Source of the DNA: Lycocorax pyrrhopterus obiensis | Taxonomy: Eukaryota > Chordata > Aves > Passeriformes > Paradisaeidae | DNA length: 64,000 nt | Reading direction: 5' to 3' | Assembly (NCBI GenBank): GCA_014706295.1 | Contig: JACSVZ010000041.1 | Location: 372,001 to 436,000, forward strand | Notes under the pieces: model-generated | The model's input: the letters and a program-made list of their open reading frames with translations, nothing else | Database searches by the model: none | Told to the model about the DNA's origin: nothing | Shown: positions 38,111 to 49,975 of the stretch, in pieces | Layout of the letters: the number at the start of each line of letters is the position of its first letter | Position numbering within the stretch: the stretch's first letter is position 1 | Program-made: the position numbers and the translations under genes

Positions 38111-40209
38111 CTCCCTGACACATGGGCTGCCACAAACACCGAATCACCGGGGATGGGTCCAGGTGCTCTGAGCCCTCCAGGTGCAGCCCTGGAGGTGAGC
38201 AGAGCAGCAGCACAACCTGGGCAAGGGCCCTGGGATGGTTGGACATCCGTATGTCAAACTCTCGTTGGCCAATGTTCCATGAGAATTCATTGCAGTTTTT
38301 GGTGAGCCCTCTGTAAGACACATTCCTGGAGCACAAACCTGCCAAAGCAGCAGACAGGCTGCAACCAAGGAAAATTGACTTTTTTCACTGTAAATATCCA
38401 ATAATCACATAACTTCTTAGTAAGTGGCCTTTGTTTATCAGGGATGCCACTTGGGTTAATAATTTCAATGTAATGAGACAAGAGGGACTATAAAATCCCC
38501 AAGTCAGAGGATCTTATCAATCATGTTACGCAAATGTTGTGAACAAGATTGTCTGGGCATTCCTAGGACATGCCAGCAGCAACCAGTTCAGTGGGTGTTG
38601 ATTTCAGTCTGCCACAATCATGGCTTCTGCCAGATTTGCTTCTTTCTTTCAAGGAAAGGCTGTTGGCAGATGATACCCCAGGCTGCCCAGGTCACTGGTA
38701 GCACTGGGGAGCTGGGTTTGGTTTTGGGGCCCCAGAGAGTGACAAGGCTCTGCCAAATCCAGCACTGGCCCTGGCACAGGGGGTGCATTGTGGACACCTG
38801 AATGGTCCAGGGCAGGGGAGCAGGGAGCAAAGCCCCAGCAGCAGAGCGAGGGCTCTGGGAAGCAGCAGGACGGTGAAGAGCTGATCTGGTCCATGCTGGG
38901 TGTTCTCAGAGCATCCTCAGCACCAGGCTCGTCGGGTCCTGGCAGGTAACACGTCCCAGAGGCAGGTGGGCCTGGGGGGTCCTTGCCCCGCTGGCTTCTG
39001 TTGTGAGTGTTTGTCACACAAGGAGCTGCTCTGACGGGAACACCCTCCAAAGGGAGGAACTGCGTCCCAGCCCAGGGCTGGGTGGAGCAGAGCTGGGCTG
39101 TGGGCAGGCAGTGAACCAGTGAACGGCCCTGTTTGGCCTTTTTTGGAAACAGCCCGTTTGGAGCAGTTTTTGTCACTGTGGATGGTTTGTGGGGATGTGT
39201 CACCAATGGGTGCAACAGCTGCAGCGAGTGTGGGACACCGCTCTGGAGGAGGTCGAATGCTGGAAAATTGGCAACTTCCTCTGGAGCAAACCTGCCGTGA
39301 GACAGATTTTTCTGAGCAAGGGCAGGTCTGAAAAGCCTTTGGAAGCTCTTTCAAACAGGTTCATCCCAAAACAGTTTACTTTCTGGTCTTCCTGGGAGGG
39401 GAAATCACCATGCATCCCACTCCAGCTATAAATAATTATAATTGCCCATTCTATTAGGTGACTTAAAAGATTATTTCCAGTCTCCCTGACTTATTGGCAA
39501 TTTGGAGTTCTTACTGTAGGCAAAAAAACTGTAGCTGGGCTATCACTCTTCCAAGCTGCTTTATCTTTGTTGCTCTACGCAGAGTCATGGGAATGTTTTC
39601 ATCTAAACCGTTGGGTTATTAGAGGACAGACTTATAAATAACCAGTCTTTGCTATTTTTAAGTACTTTCAGCATTGTCTATCATGATACTACAGCACAAC
39701 CTGCAGAAAAACAGTCCAGTTCTGCTGCCAAAGCTTCATAACTTACTTCCGTTTCTTTGGGTGATGAGGAGCCAAGTCCAGGTTCCTTCTCTGCTCTGCA
39801 GAGATGTCAAAGGCTGACGAGCCATGCTGCCCACCCTGGCCCCGAACCATCATTTTCTACACCTTTCTTTCCTCATTGCAGAAGGTGTCATTCTCCTTTG
39901 TAATAAGAAACTATTATAGGAGAGCAAACTAATATCGGAGTTGATTAACAATAAATTTGGTGAGGCCTTTCTAGGGAATGACATGGTTGCCATGGCAACT
40001 GTGAGCCAAACTGGTGCTGCCAGGTGGGATAGTGGGGCTGTGGGGGAGCGAGGGGCTGCTCCATATCCTGAGAATGGGCTGTCAAAGCCACACCTGGGGA
40101 ATGAAGGAGAGGTGCAGGTAGTCTGCTCCTAAACTGGGTCTCTATGAATTGACAAAAAAAGTCTAAACCCACCACTCCAGGAGAACTGAGCATTTCAGAC
40201 AAGATAATT
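38111..40209. other. Intergenic DNA between the CpG islands and the TCIM 3' end
   Basis: No gene is seen. From about 39420 the sequence becomes A/T-rich with many TAAT cores, continuing into the TCIM 3'UTR. I cannot tell a conserved element from neutral A/T-rich DNA without an alignment. Confidence 0.5.
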
Positions 40210-40225
40210 TGTATTTACTTAATAA

Positions 40226-40231
40226 TTTATT
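40226..40231 (-). terminator. TCIM: TCIM poly(A) signal AATAAA
   Basis: TTTATT on the + strand gives AATAAA on the transcript strand, about 1.07 kb after the stop. It is followed by a T/GT-rich stretch containing TTATCTTGTCTG. Confidence 0.55.
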
Positions 40232-40857
40232 AATTTTCACATCACTGTATGCAATAAATTATAGCCAATATAATAATAACATTGTCATAAAATATTGCCA
40301 TGAAGTACTCATCTAATAGTAACTGTAACCTACACAGAGAAGAACTGTAGTTATTATATTTAGATTTTTAGTGCTAATGGTAAGTGAGCATAATATTAGG
40401 GAACTTCACAGTAAATTCAGGGAAATCTGTCATTATCATTGTTTCTGTGCAAACGACTTTTACTGCACACACACAGCTTAGGAAGGAAGGGTACAGTTGT
40501 GCAGAGTGTCTCTGGAGCAAATGCATTCCTGGACGGCTGAACTTACTGCACCACACGGTGCTTTTGGGTGCATTTAAGAAACGCAAAGTGACCGCGATCA
40601 GCAGCTGATCGGTCTCCAGAGCCAGCCACAGCACCAGGGCTCTGCACGGGCTCAGGCTTTAAGGAAACAAGTCTGAAAAGGCGAAGCACACAGGTCAAGT
40701 CAGTAACACCAAGTCCTGCAGAAGGTCCCGAGTCACACCTGGGCGCGTGGTTTTCCCCCCAGTTCAGTCTCACGGCTGCCCGGAGGAGCTTTTCTGCCTC
40801 CCGCTGGAGCCACTCCCTCTCTGTGAGCCTCTGGCCACCAAACTGCTGTCCACACCG

Positions 40858-41160
40858 ATGCTGCCGTGGGCACCGATGTGCCTTGGGCACCGATGCTGTC
40901 ATGGGCAGCGATGCTGCCGCAGGCACTGATCCTGGTGTCCACACCAGTGCTGCTGTCCACACCAGTGCTGCCGTGGGCACAGATGCTGCCGTGGGCACCG
41001 ATGTGCCATGGGCACCGCTGCTGCTGTCCAGAGAGATGCTGCCGTGGGCACCGATGCTGCTGTCCACAGCGATGCTGCTGTCCACAGCGATGCTGCTGTG
41101 GGCACCGATGCTGCTGTCCACAGCGGTGCTGCTGTCCACAGTGATGCTGTGGTCAGCTCG
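40858..41160. repeat. 18-bp minisatellite (about 17 copies) in the TCIM 3'UTR
   Basis: Units of 17-19 bp follow one another without gaps. Two flavours alternate: ATGCTGCCGTGGGCACCG and ATGCTGCTGTCCACAGCG. The - strand frame through it reads as repeated (V)DSSI and GAH peptides, but that is a by-product of the 18-bp period, not a gene. The array starts about 140 nt after the TCIM stop codon. Confidence 0.92.
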
Positions 41161-41300
41161 CAGTTTGCGGTGGGGCTGAAGCCCTGTGGGTGGTCTGTCC
41201 GGTCCCCGGTCCCACAGGGCAGCGGAGCATGCTGAGTGTGGTAGGAGGTCACAAACTGTCCCGTCACAAAATGTTCTCCATTTCTGGTCCCTCCACCAGT

Positions 41301-41621
41301 TCAGTGAACTTTAATGGAGTATTTCCGAAATGTCAGGAACTGGAGCAGTTTATCTTTTCTCCTCTGCTTTAATGCCATTAGTGCTCTCGTTTTTTCTTCC
41401 ATGTCCTGGTCGGTGGCGAGGATTATCTTGGCTCTTTCCTCCGCCTTCTTGTCTCCGGAGTTTCTGAAGAGTTTCTGCAGGGACTCCTCGTTGATGCTTT
41501 CGAAGATGTTGGCCGCGGCTTTCTTGCGCAGGGCTGTGTCGAAGCGGTAGCCGTGGACCGAGGGGCTCACTCGCAGTGATGTGGACATGGCTGGAGTGCT
41601 GGAGCTTGTCTTTGCTTTCAT
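41301..41621 (-). CDS. TCIM: TCIM (TC-1/C8orf4), transcriptional and immune response regulator
   Basis: A single uninterrupted frame of 106 codons runs from ATG at 41621-41619 to TGA at 41303-41301. The length equals that of mammalian TCIM, which is also intronless. Recognisable conserved blocks are MSTSLRVSPS near residue 12, LFRNSGDKKAEERAKII in the middle, EEKTRALMALK, and the C-terminal RKYSIKVH. The family protein is small, basic and largely disordered. From the literature it binds Chibby and so raises beta-catenin/Wnt output, and it responds to inflammatory signals. Start: the first ATG matches the family length; Met12 is a less likely alternative. Its position between ZMAT4 and IDO2, with its 3' end facing ZMAT4, matches the human locus. 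Confidence 0.97.
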   Translation of the reverse strand: MKAKTSSSTPAMSTSLRVSPSVHGYRFDTALRKKAAANIFESINEESLQKLFRNSGDKKAEERAKIILATDQDMEEKTRALMALKQRRKDKLLQFLTFRKYSIKVH

Positions 41622-41765
41622 CTACGTGGGTGCTGCCGGGTCTGCCCTGGGCTCCAGTCGGAGGAATGGGTGCTGTGCTGGCTCCAGGACTGGTATTTAA
41701 AGGCTGGCTGGAGGAAAAGCCGGAGGGCTCCGGTTACAGTGGTGAGATCACGATGATGTCAACAC
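41622..41765 (-). promoter_or_regulatory. TCIM: TCIM core promoter and 5' leader (putative)
   Basis: On the transcript strand a TATA-like TTTAAATA lies at 41700-41693, about 72 nt before the ATG. A start site about 30 nt downstream of it would leave a leader of about 45 nt. Further upstream, TGACATCA (41761-41754) resembles a CRE/ATF site. This is inferred from sequence and position only. Confidence 0.45.
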
Positions 41766-42487
41766 CCAACAGTCACAGGCGAGTTTAACAGTTAAGTTGC
41801 CAACTTTTCTGTCCTGCGGACGAGATGAAAAGTTCTCTCTGCTTCTGCAACGGAAACGGCTCTTTTTTGACCCATCGCAGAACAAAGAGGCTTCAACCAT
41901 CGCTGTGGGACTGAGCCAGCACAGCCCAAACTCCGCTCCTGCCCTTGCTGCATGTGAAAAGCACTGTGTGCAGAATGTATCACATCATAAACAGGTAAAA
42001 CACCAGGTGAGAGCTGTTGCAATGCTAGCAAGAGGCCGGAGCCTGTGCAAACAGCCAAGAACTCTGCTGTCTCCATCAGCAACACTGCAAACCTGCTCCT
42101 GTCTGGGCACAGGTTCCTTTCTGCTGCTTCCCAGCAGACGCAACTCATCTTTAGCGCACACAGAGCTGCAGTTTCTAATTGACAAGTGCTGTCCCAAAGG
42201 CAGGTGATCCATAACATCCTCTGAGGTGACTTCTCCGGGTGCTACACCCTCGGCTGCCCAGCTGCACGTGGCAATGGTCTCGGGGGAGTAAGAAAACTGA
42301 TTTTGCTGCCCTGCTCCTGCCTCCAGTGTCCTTTTGCTTAAATTTCACGCCCGTTGTTGCTGGAAAGAAAACTCACCTCTGCTCCAAAAGAGTCTGTGCT
42401 CTCCACACCACCCTTGGCCAACGACAAGCCCTTGGGCTGGGAGGACTCTCTCTTAGTCATATGGGTTAGTTTTGGCTCCTGTGAGGA

Positions 42488-42546
42488 GCAGGGAGTTGGA
42501 GTCAATGGCCTTTATGGGTCCTTTTTCACTCAAGATACACTGTGGA
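42488..42546 (+). mobile_element. Decayed CR1 3'-end fragment
   Basis: GGGAGTTGGAGTCAATGGCC, TTTATGGGTCC and ACTCAAGATACACTGTG follow the order of the CR1 tail (…ATGATCCTT.TGGGTCCCTTCCAACTCA…) with several substitutions. It is older than the copy at 17.3 kb. Confidence 0.6.
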
Positions 42547-44224
42547 CAGGGCATGGCTGCCAGCAAGGGGCTGGCTCTGACCACCAGAGCTCGTGCTGGG
42601 CTTAGACACCTGGTGTTACTGAGCACAATCAAATCTGGCCCAGAATAGCTGTGGGTTCAAAAGTCACTTAAGGCCAGGAGCCAGTGATAAGTGTATTTTG
42701 GTTAATGTTTTAAAGCAGCCGGATGCTGCAGAGGCTCTGTTTGGAAAACTAGAAGCTTGTTTACTGTTGTCGCTGACCTTGTTTCTCACCCTTGCTGAAA
42801 GATTCCAGGAACAGCCTCTGTCCCCATCCCACTTGGACCAGGGGTTTCCCTTGTTTACCGGGGAGCTGCGGAAATTACCTCTGACCACATTGAAGAACAG
42901 ATCCAAAGAAACATCACCCAGATTCTTTTTGTTCCACATTTCCTTTAAAGGTTCAGTTCATTTGGATAGAGGGAGGGGATATGTCTGAGCCATACACCCC
43001 TCTCCGATGGTCAGCGGGAGCCAGGGGAGAGGTGAACACACCTGAAGCCCATGTGTAGATGTTTGTGCAGGCTCGGAACAGAGCAGGGGATTTCCTGTGA
43101 GTTGTTGCTGACCAGGTGAAGTGCCAGCAGGGCTGGCTGAAGAAAACAAACCCTTTTATTGTCCCCTGGTCAAAAACAAGAGCTGAGGCAGATTCACGTG
43201 CACCTCGTTTTCACCACTCCCACTGCATATGGAATTGCTCTGCAGGTATTTGTAGAGATGTGGCTGACAGCATAAATTAGCAATATCTGTGGAAGATACA
43301 AGCTCAGAAAAGTATCTGCCATGGAAACCGAGACTAAAGCTGATGCTTTAGGAGTAAGACATCAGAAAGCTGCCAAGATCAAGCACGCGTTCCTTGTGAG
43401 CTCATCTCGCACAGAGCAGTAACAAATATCTTTGCCCCTTCAAGCTTCTCTGCCCACTTTGTATAAATTTAGTTGTGCTTGGCTCTGACAGAGCGATGAA
43501 GCATGCCTCGTCTGGTTTTTTTCCAGTAATTTTTGTTTATATCAGTCTTTTAATACTACTTTCCCAGTAATGTCTAGGAGGAATTATTCATGTGTTGGAT
43601 TGGAGAGCAACTTCAGAGAAGATGTGATTTCTATCATCGTCCTCCTGCTATTATTGTGTAATTGCTTTGTGAGACACAAACGCTCCATTTCACCCGTTAA
43701 TGGGAGGATTAATTCCCATCCCCACTGTCTGCAGAGGGGCGCAGCCACATCTCTAATCGTGCTCTGCTTCTCCTGGCGTGGCACTCCGGGCACGAGGGGC
43801 TTTGCTGCCAGGAAAGCCCCCAGCCTGGCCAGGGAACCGGCAGCCCCAGGGCAGAAGGGGGAGGGAGGCTGGGGCTGCCCTGGGTGCAGGGGCAGCTGGG
43901 GCAGCCAGTCCCTGTCCCACAAATTCTTGCAGAGAGCTTGCTTTTCCTTAATCTAACCTCCAAAACCACTCCAAAGAAGGTAATCCGGGATGCGTGGCGG
44001 TTCCCTGGGGCATGTTTTGCATAGCTTTCCCTTCACTAGCTGCTGCCAAAGCCTGCACGGTCTGTAACAACCATTTGGGATCAGAGGATGCAGCAGCCCC
44101 CATGGAGCATCGGTGCTGCCTGGACCTTCCCAGCCAGACCTGGGATGTTCAGAAACTGAGGCTTTGGAAGGGCATCAGGGAGGCTTTGGAACAGCAGAGG
44201 AAAGTGAAATTATTGACTCAAAAT

Positions 44225-44305
44225 ATGGGGGGGGGGGGGCAGTCACTTAAGACTATAACTTGATGATCCTTGTGTGTCCCTTCTGACTCAGAATCTCCTG
44301 TCATA
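44225..44305 (+). mobile_element. CR1 3'-end fragment with a 13-base G-run
   Basis: After 13 G (44227-44239) the sequence reads ACTTGATGATCCTTGTG, TGTCCCTTCTGACTCAGAAT, as in the CR1 3' tail. The G-run sits where CR1 tails carry a short G-rich block and seems to have expanded. Confidence 0.7.
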
Positions 44306-44316
44306 CCTGTGAGATG

Positions 44317-44381
44317 GATCTATATGGATATAGATATAGATATAGATTTAGATATAGATATAGATATAGATATAGATATAT
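44317..44381. repeat. (TAGATA)n hexanucleotide microsatellite
   Basis: About ten near-perfect TAGATA/GATATA units begin directly after the CR1 tail. In one + frame it reads as RYRYRY, which starts a 256-codon chance ORF. Confidence 0.9.
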
Positions 44382-46390
44382 TTGCTTTGTCTTCAGATCA
44401 TTCAGTGAAAACCTAAGAATGGGAAATGTCCAGGAGCCTCCAGCCAATCTCTGCTCTTCCCATCCTTTCCCTGTCTTACGTGGTCTGGAACTCTGGCTCC
44501 TCGCAGCCTTCACAGCTGCCACCAGCCTGCAGCTGTGGAACCTTGGCCCTTCTCAAGAGCCAGAAATGCCCCTCTCCACTGGGAAAGGTTTCCGAGATGG
44601 AAATGTTTCCGAAGCTCTGCAGAGACAGCTGTGGCATGGCTCTAAGGTCAAGGAGGAACCAGTTCATTGTGTTGCTCTTGGAATCCAAATTCCTGGGAGG
44701 TTGTCAGACATCCAGGTCGTGCAAATGGCAGTGTCTGCCCTGGCTCCAGCCTGCCTACAGCCTCTTTCCACTGGGACTTGTCTGCCTCTGGGACTCCACC
44801 TGAGATTTCTGTTTGTTTGGCTGTTGCTTGGGTTTTTCTGTGGTTGTTGTTGTTTCTTTAATAGAACATCTGGGAACACTTGTACAAATCTCACGGCAGG
44901 ACATTGTACCCTTTGCTCACAAAACAGAGAGCTTAACTTGGCCATCTGGGTTCCTTGTGAGTCCTCCTGTGGTCTCCAGTTCGGAGATGCAGGACAGGGC
45001 AGGTACTTGTTCCCACTTCAAGGTACAGGAAGGGAGGGGTATTTGTCCCCAGGTCAGAGGTTCGGGATAAGGAGGGTATTTTAAGGGCACTTCTGTTGCA
45101 GTTCAGTTGCTGGAAAGCACAGGTATGTCTCAGACAATTCTCACACAGCTCCCTGCCCGAAACCAGAAAAAGCATACTGGTTTTCAGACAACAGAAGGCA
45201 TGATTGTACAATTGAGCTAGTAAATTCCATCAGAAAATATTTTAATAGGGGAAAAAATAAGGACCGGCCTTAGTGAGGGGAATGCAGCCCCAGAACTGTG
45301 CAGAGCAGCCCTGTCCTGCTCTGGCTGGAGCTGGGTGAGCGCTGGCTGAGCCAGCATCGCTCCATGCAGGGAGACCATATAAGAGTAAAGTCTGTGGTGT
45401 TACTGATAATGAATGTCTCCTCATTTCTCATAAATTCTCTGCTAAATGTACGATCACCAAGTTAATAATGCAGTGCAGGACATAACGGATAGCCAGTTAC
45501 AGTAAGTTAATCATGTCTGGTAAGAAACAGAAAAGAAACAGAAACTTCTGGCACTTTCACCAGGCAGAATCCCTTGGAAGAAGCCCTGCACACAGCAAAG
45601 CAGAGCTGAGGACACATCTGGTGTGAATGCTTGCTGCCACAGGAGACAGGAGGGTCTGGGGAGGTGAGGGCTCACTATGTAAGGAAGCCACAGGTGCATT
45701 TTCTTGGTGCTTGAGACTTCCAAAATCCATCTTGCAAAGAGAAACTCTGGCTGCGGTGCTCCTCAGGTGTCATGGGAGATCACTCCTGAAATACAGAGGC
45801 AGGTTTCCAGCCAGAGCATCGTCACAAAAAGAGGAGCCATGTCTGTGGGGATGCAGGTGAGTGATGCCGTCGAGGCATGGGGCAGGGTAGGAATTTAAGT
45901 GGGGTAACTCCATCAGGTGGAAGCACGACCAGCACCCTGAGATGGCACCAACCCGTCGCTCGTGCAGCCTCGCTCACCATGTCCTGCTATTCCCATGAAA
46001 GCTGGGGAAAGTATTTGAATACCCTGACTTCAGCATCTTCCTCCCAGGTCAGCAATGGAAGTTTGGACTTTCGAGCATGAACAACCTTTTTCTTTCTCTG
46101 CCCAATTTCCTGTTTGATATTCCTGAAGGTCTCGAGGACCCGTCGCTGGAGAGGGGCGAAGGCAGAGCTGTCTCCAGCTGTCAGACAGCTCATTGTCTGC
46201 CAGTGAGGGGACGGGCTCACGGGAAATCCTGCTGTGGGGCTGGGCCGAGGGACTGGCTCGGGTCATTGTCACAGCCCGGCTCGCGGGCGACAGTACCCAA
46301 CACACGTACAGGCCCCCAGTGCCCCGCTCCTCAGGGCTCTAATCTCTCTGGAGCCGCTTCCTCTGCTGCAGGAGAGGTGGCAGACAGGAT

Positions 46391-46418
46391 GTGCCTTTGT
46401 GCCTTTGTGCCTTTGTGC
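46391..46418. repeat. GTGCCTTT octamer repeat
   Basis: Three exact copies of GTGCCTTT are followed by a partial fourth. Confidence 0.85.
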
Positions 46419-49400
46419 TGCTCTGGCTTCTGGAGATGCTGGGCTGGGCAGGGGGACAGGCTGAGGTCTGGGGATGTGTAGTTGAGTAACACTGGGAGAA
46501 GAAAACCAGGAAGGGAAGGAGGGAAACACCAAAGCTGCGCCTGTGGAGATTTATCAGGGAGTCAACCGCTACGTCGATAGTCTGGGAGATGAGCTTGGCA
46601 TTGTGGAGTTATCAGCCTCATAGCTCATTTCTCCACTAACAAAAGAGTTCCTGGGAGAGAACAGATGGTGTTTGGCTCCTACCACTGTCTCTGGTGGCCC
46701 AGCAACTTCACTTTGTAGCTGCTAGAAAAGCAATTTCTGTGATCCCCTTCCCATCCCTGTGGCTGTGCCTGAGTCACAGGGGCTGCTGGCTACATCCAGC
46801 ATTTTGGGGGAATTTTTTGCATGCTGGGGCCCTGCTGCAGATCCTCCCCAGGTTCGGCTGGGACTGGCTGTGCCCCTGCTGCTGTAGGGGGAAGGGAGCT
46901 GCTCATGGGTGTCCTACAGGTTTGTGCCTGGGCTCTGGCTGTCCCCAGGACCACCGCGGCTGCTCGTGGGTTACAGCAGGTGACTGAACTTCTGCCAGTG
47001 ATTGTTTTCCCCAGAAAACTGCCATGAGCTGTACACGTCAGCCCTGCTCAAAGAGCAGCAGCAGGGCTGTAAAGCCTATCCCTGGGACAGGCAAGGTTGG
47101 CAGTTTCAGGCACCAGACCAGTGTTGCCTTCAGCCGGTCTGAGCTGGGCAGAACTGGAGCAGGGAAGCTCCCACGAACTGTGAATCATCTGTGGGGCACA
47201 GACCTGCTCTGTACAGTCGCAGAGTGCTTCCCCTGTGTCCTGGCCCCAGTCAGACCCGCCAGCCCAAGTGCTGTGACCTCGATACGGAGTAGCAGCCTCC
47301 TGACAGCCCCTGCTCCCAGACGTGTTTAACCCTCACAGCAATGCCTTCTAGATGTTTCCCCGCAATCAATTACAGTCTGAGTGGCTGATGCCTTGTTTAC
47401 ATGGGAGCCTTGTCTTTGTTCTCAAGATCTGCCCTTGACTTGCTGTCAGGTGTCAGTGTGCGGGGGCTTCAGGCTCTCTGTTGGGTTATTTATGCAGCAG
47501 TTCAGACAAAAAAGAACCAGTTTAGAGCTGCCAGTAGATTTTAGTTCTGTGTGGGAGGGGAGGGAAGGCGAGAGGGGTGATGCTGTGTGTATGGCAAGCA
47601 GTGCTTTGCAGTCCCTCTGGCAGGGTCTGGCTGAGCAGCAAAGTGAGCCTGGGCTGTGACAGCTCCCAGAGTGGCTCTGAGTCCTCAGTGGCTCGGGGTC
47701 GAACCAGAAGCCCAGCAGTTTGTGCTCTGGAGTTGCTGGCATCTGCCTGGGAGAAGTAAATCAGATCTGACTTTGTGTCTGCCTTGTGGAGAGAATCTGC
47801 CCATCACAAGGGTCTGTGTGAGACTGAGGGAGCCAGGGGGTTGTGGGTCAGGGGACACATCGGGAGCCCTGATCTCACCACTCTGATGGGCACAAATAGA
47901 AATAAAATATGTTTTCTGTCAGTAAACAGTGCCGGGTGTGACGTCAAGTTATCGAGGCCAGTGAGCTCATCTCCAGGACCCTCTGTGCAGAAAGCTGAGT
48001 CAGTTCCGGCCACGATGAGCTTTGGGGAAGGAGCATTTTCCAGTGCTGTTTAGGGAAATCTTACGGAGAAAGTAAACAGATATCTGACCCCAAAACCCTG
48101 CCCCTCTGCAGGCCTCTCTCATCACAGCAGCAGAGGGGATCCGCACACCTTGGGGCAGTGTCGAGGTGCTCCCAGCACCGTTTGGCAGGCACGTGGTAAA
48201 CACCGAGTTTCTTGTTTGGCAAATTAATCGGGGAAGAAAAAGGATTAAGAGCCTGGCCAGCTGCCCCTGGGCTGATGGGATGGTGCCCTGACTTGTGGGA
48301 CTGTGTCCTAACTCTCGGAGATGGTGTCCCGATGTGCCTCATCTGCTCGTGGGGAGTCCCACTGCACGTAAGCTGCGTCCCACGTCCCCTCAGGCAAATA
48401 GTTTCCTCGGGGACTTCTCTCCCCCCCGGGCTGTGGGGCTCCTCTCTGTTGAGGAAGTGTCTTTGATCAGTAGAAATTAAACCGGGAAAATATTTTCCAT
48501 TTGTGTCAGGATAAAAATGGCTCAAGGCAGGCGTGATTGATAGCTGAAAAAAATGGGAGCAGCCCCCGTGCTGTTTCAGAAGGCTTCCCACTGTCCTTGC
48601 TTACAGTAAACACCGAATATATTTAGCTGCAGAGCCCAGCATGACACAGCCTCTTACTGCAATAATAGCAGCGCCTTGTTTCTTTTCCTTTTTTTTCTCT
48701 TTTCTAAGAAATGGGATTGACTAGAGTTCCTAGGATGCCGAGTAGTGATTGCCTCACGGGTTCACCGTGCCTCCTGCGACTCCAGTATCTATGTTTGCCC
48801 TTGTTTACCAGGTCTAGCAGCTGTGGGCTGTGGTGACTAACTCGGCAAACAGGCGTTTGGGAGGCCATGGCACATCCTCGGTGTGGCACCAGTGACGTGC
48901 CACCCTGCAGGCGCTGGTTAAACCCGGCTCCCAGCGTGGCTGGGCACCCCGGGCATCAGAGAAATGATGAGACCTTCCTCAGGACCTGCCTGTGTCTTGT
49001 TCCCACCCTTTGTTTGCCCCACTCTAAGTTGTTTTTGTTCTAGTGCCAGTGTTTAGGTCTCTAGTTTCTTTATTTACCAAGAGCTGTAATAGTGCAATGG
49101 TTTACAAACACTGGCCAGACACCAAGGATTTTAGGGAAATAAAACCCCTTCCCAAAGGTCCCTCTGGGCATCCTTTATCTGATAATGAAGACTTTACCAT
49201 TTCCCAGCACCAGCCACCCATGGGAAAACATGGCAGCACCAGAAAGAGGTGAAGGCAATTATTTTCTGTGCTCTCACATCCCTCCCAATGGGGAATTACA
49301 AGGCAAACTTCATTGTTATTAATAAATTGCTTAGAGACCTGTGGCTGAGGTGTGCAGGAAAGGAGCCCGACCAGGTGACAAGGAAGTGTCCCCACAGAAG

Positions 49401-49878
49401 AGCCCTGGGATGGTCCCTGATCACGGTGCAGGGACATTGGGCCACAGGTGTGACAGCACTGGGGGCTTGCTGCCTTTCCAAGGTACAGCAAATTGTTCTG
49501 CAGCAGGACAAAATCTGGGATGTGGCATTCGGAGCCCGGCAGCTCCTGGGTGCTCCCGGGAATGCAGCAGGTCCAAAGCTCTGCTCCAGTAGCACAAGTG
49601 AAGCAGGAGTTGGGGGAGCTGCTCTGAGATAAACTCACCACTGAATGGAGAAAGACGGGGATAGAAATGGGCAATCCTGTGACGGACCAGGAACGCAGGG
49701 AGACGAATAGCAACCATGGCTGGGGCTAGAATTGGCCATGGCTCTAGTGGAACCCTCACGAGGTAACAACAGCCTGGGGACCCTGAGATGGGGCTGCAAA
49801 CTCCCAGATGCTTTAGGGAGGTTGATCATGAAAGAGTTTATAGCTTATGAGGAGTTTGTAAGGCAGCCAGGACCCAGA

Positions 49879-49975
49879 TAATGGGGGATTTTAATTACTT
49901 AGATATTGATGGATATAATAAGTGTGCAGCAAACCACAAAGGGAAACCTGTGGCTGGAGGGGAGAGTGAGATTGA
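49879..49975 (+). mobile_element. Possible relic of a CR1/LINE endonuclease region
   Basis: One + frame reads IMGDFNYLDI, resembling the GDFN(H)PDI motif of LINE endonucleases, followed by residues with an N..A..HKGK spacing that could match CR1. Stops come soon on both sides. The match is short and may be coincidence. Confidence 0.22.

Larger units (their letters stand above)
40210..41300 (-). other. TCIM: TCIM 3'UTR (inferred)
   Basis: This runs from the TCIM stop to just beyond the first AATAAA on the - strand. No earlier AATAAA or ATTAAA is visible on the - strand, so the whole 1.1 kb, including the minisatellite, should be in the mRNA. Near the distal end are at least two ATTTA pentamers on the transcript strand (plus-strand TAAAT near 40255 and 40412). 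Confidence 0.6.

Noticed and set aside
40543..41139. 198-codon - strand frame of DSSI/GAH repeats
   Set aside because: It is produced by the 18-bp period of the minisatellite, which is a multiple of three. It has no start context or flanking coding signal and lies in the TCIM 3'UTR.
44314..45084. 256-codon + strand frame starting RYRYRY
   Set aside because: The start lies in the TAGATA microsatellite directly after a CR1 tail. The rest has no domain or coding pattern.
49102..49713. 203-codon - strand frame
   Set aside because: It has no recognisable domain, no splice context and unremarkable composition. A single such frame is expected by chance in 12 kb of G/C-balanced DNA.
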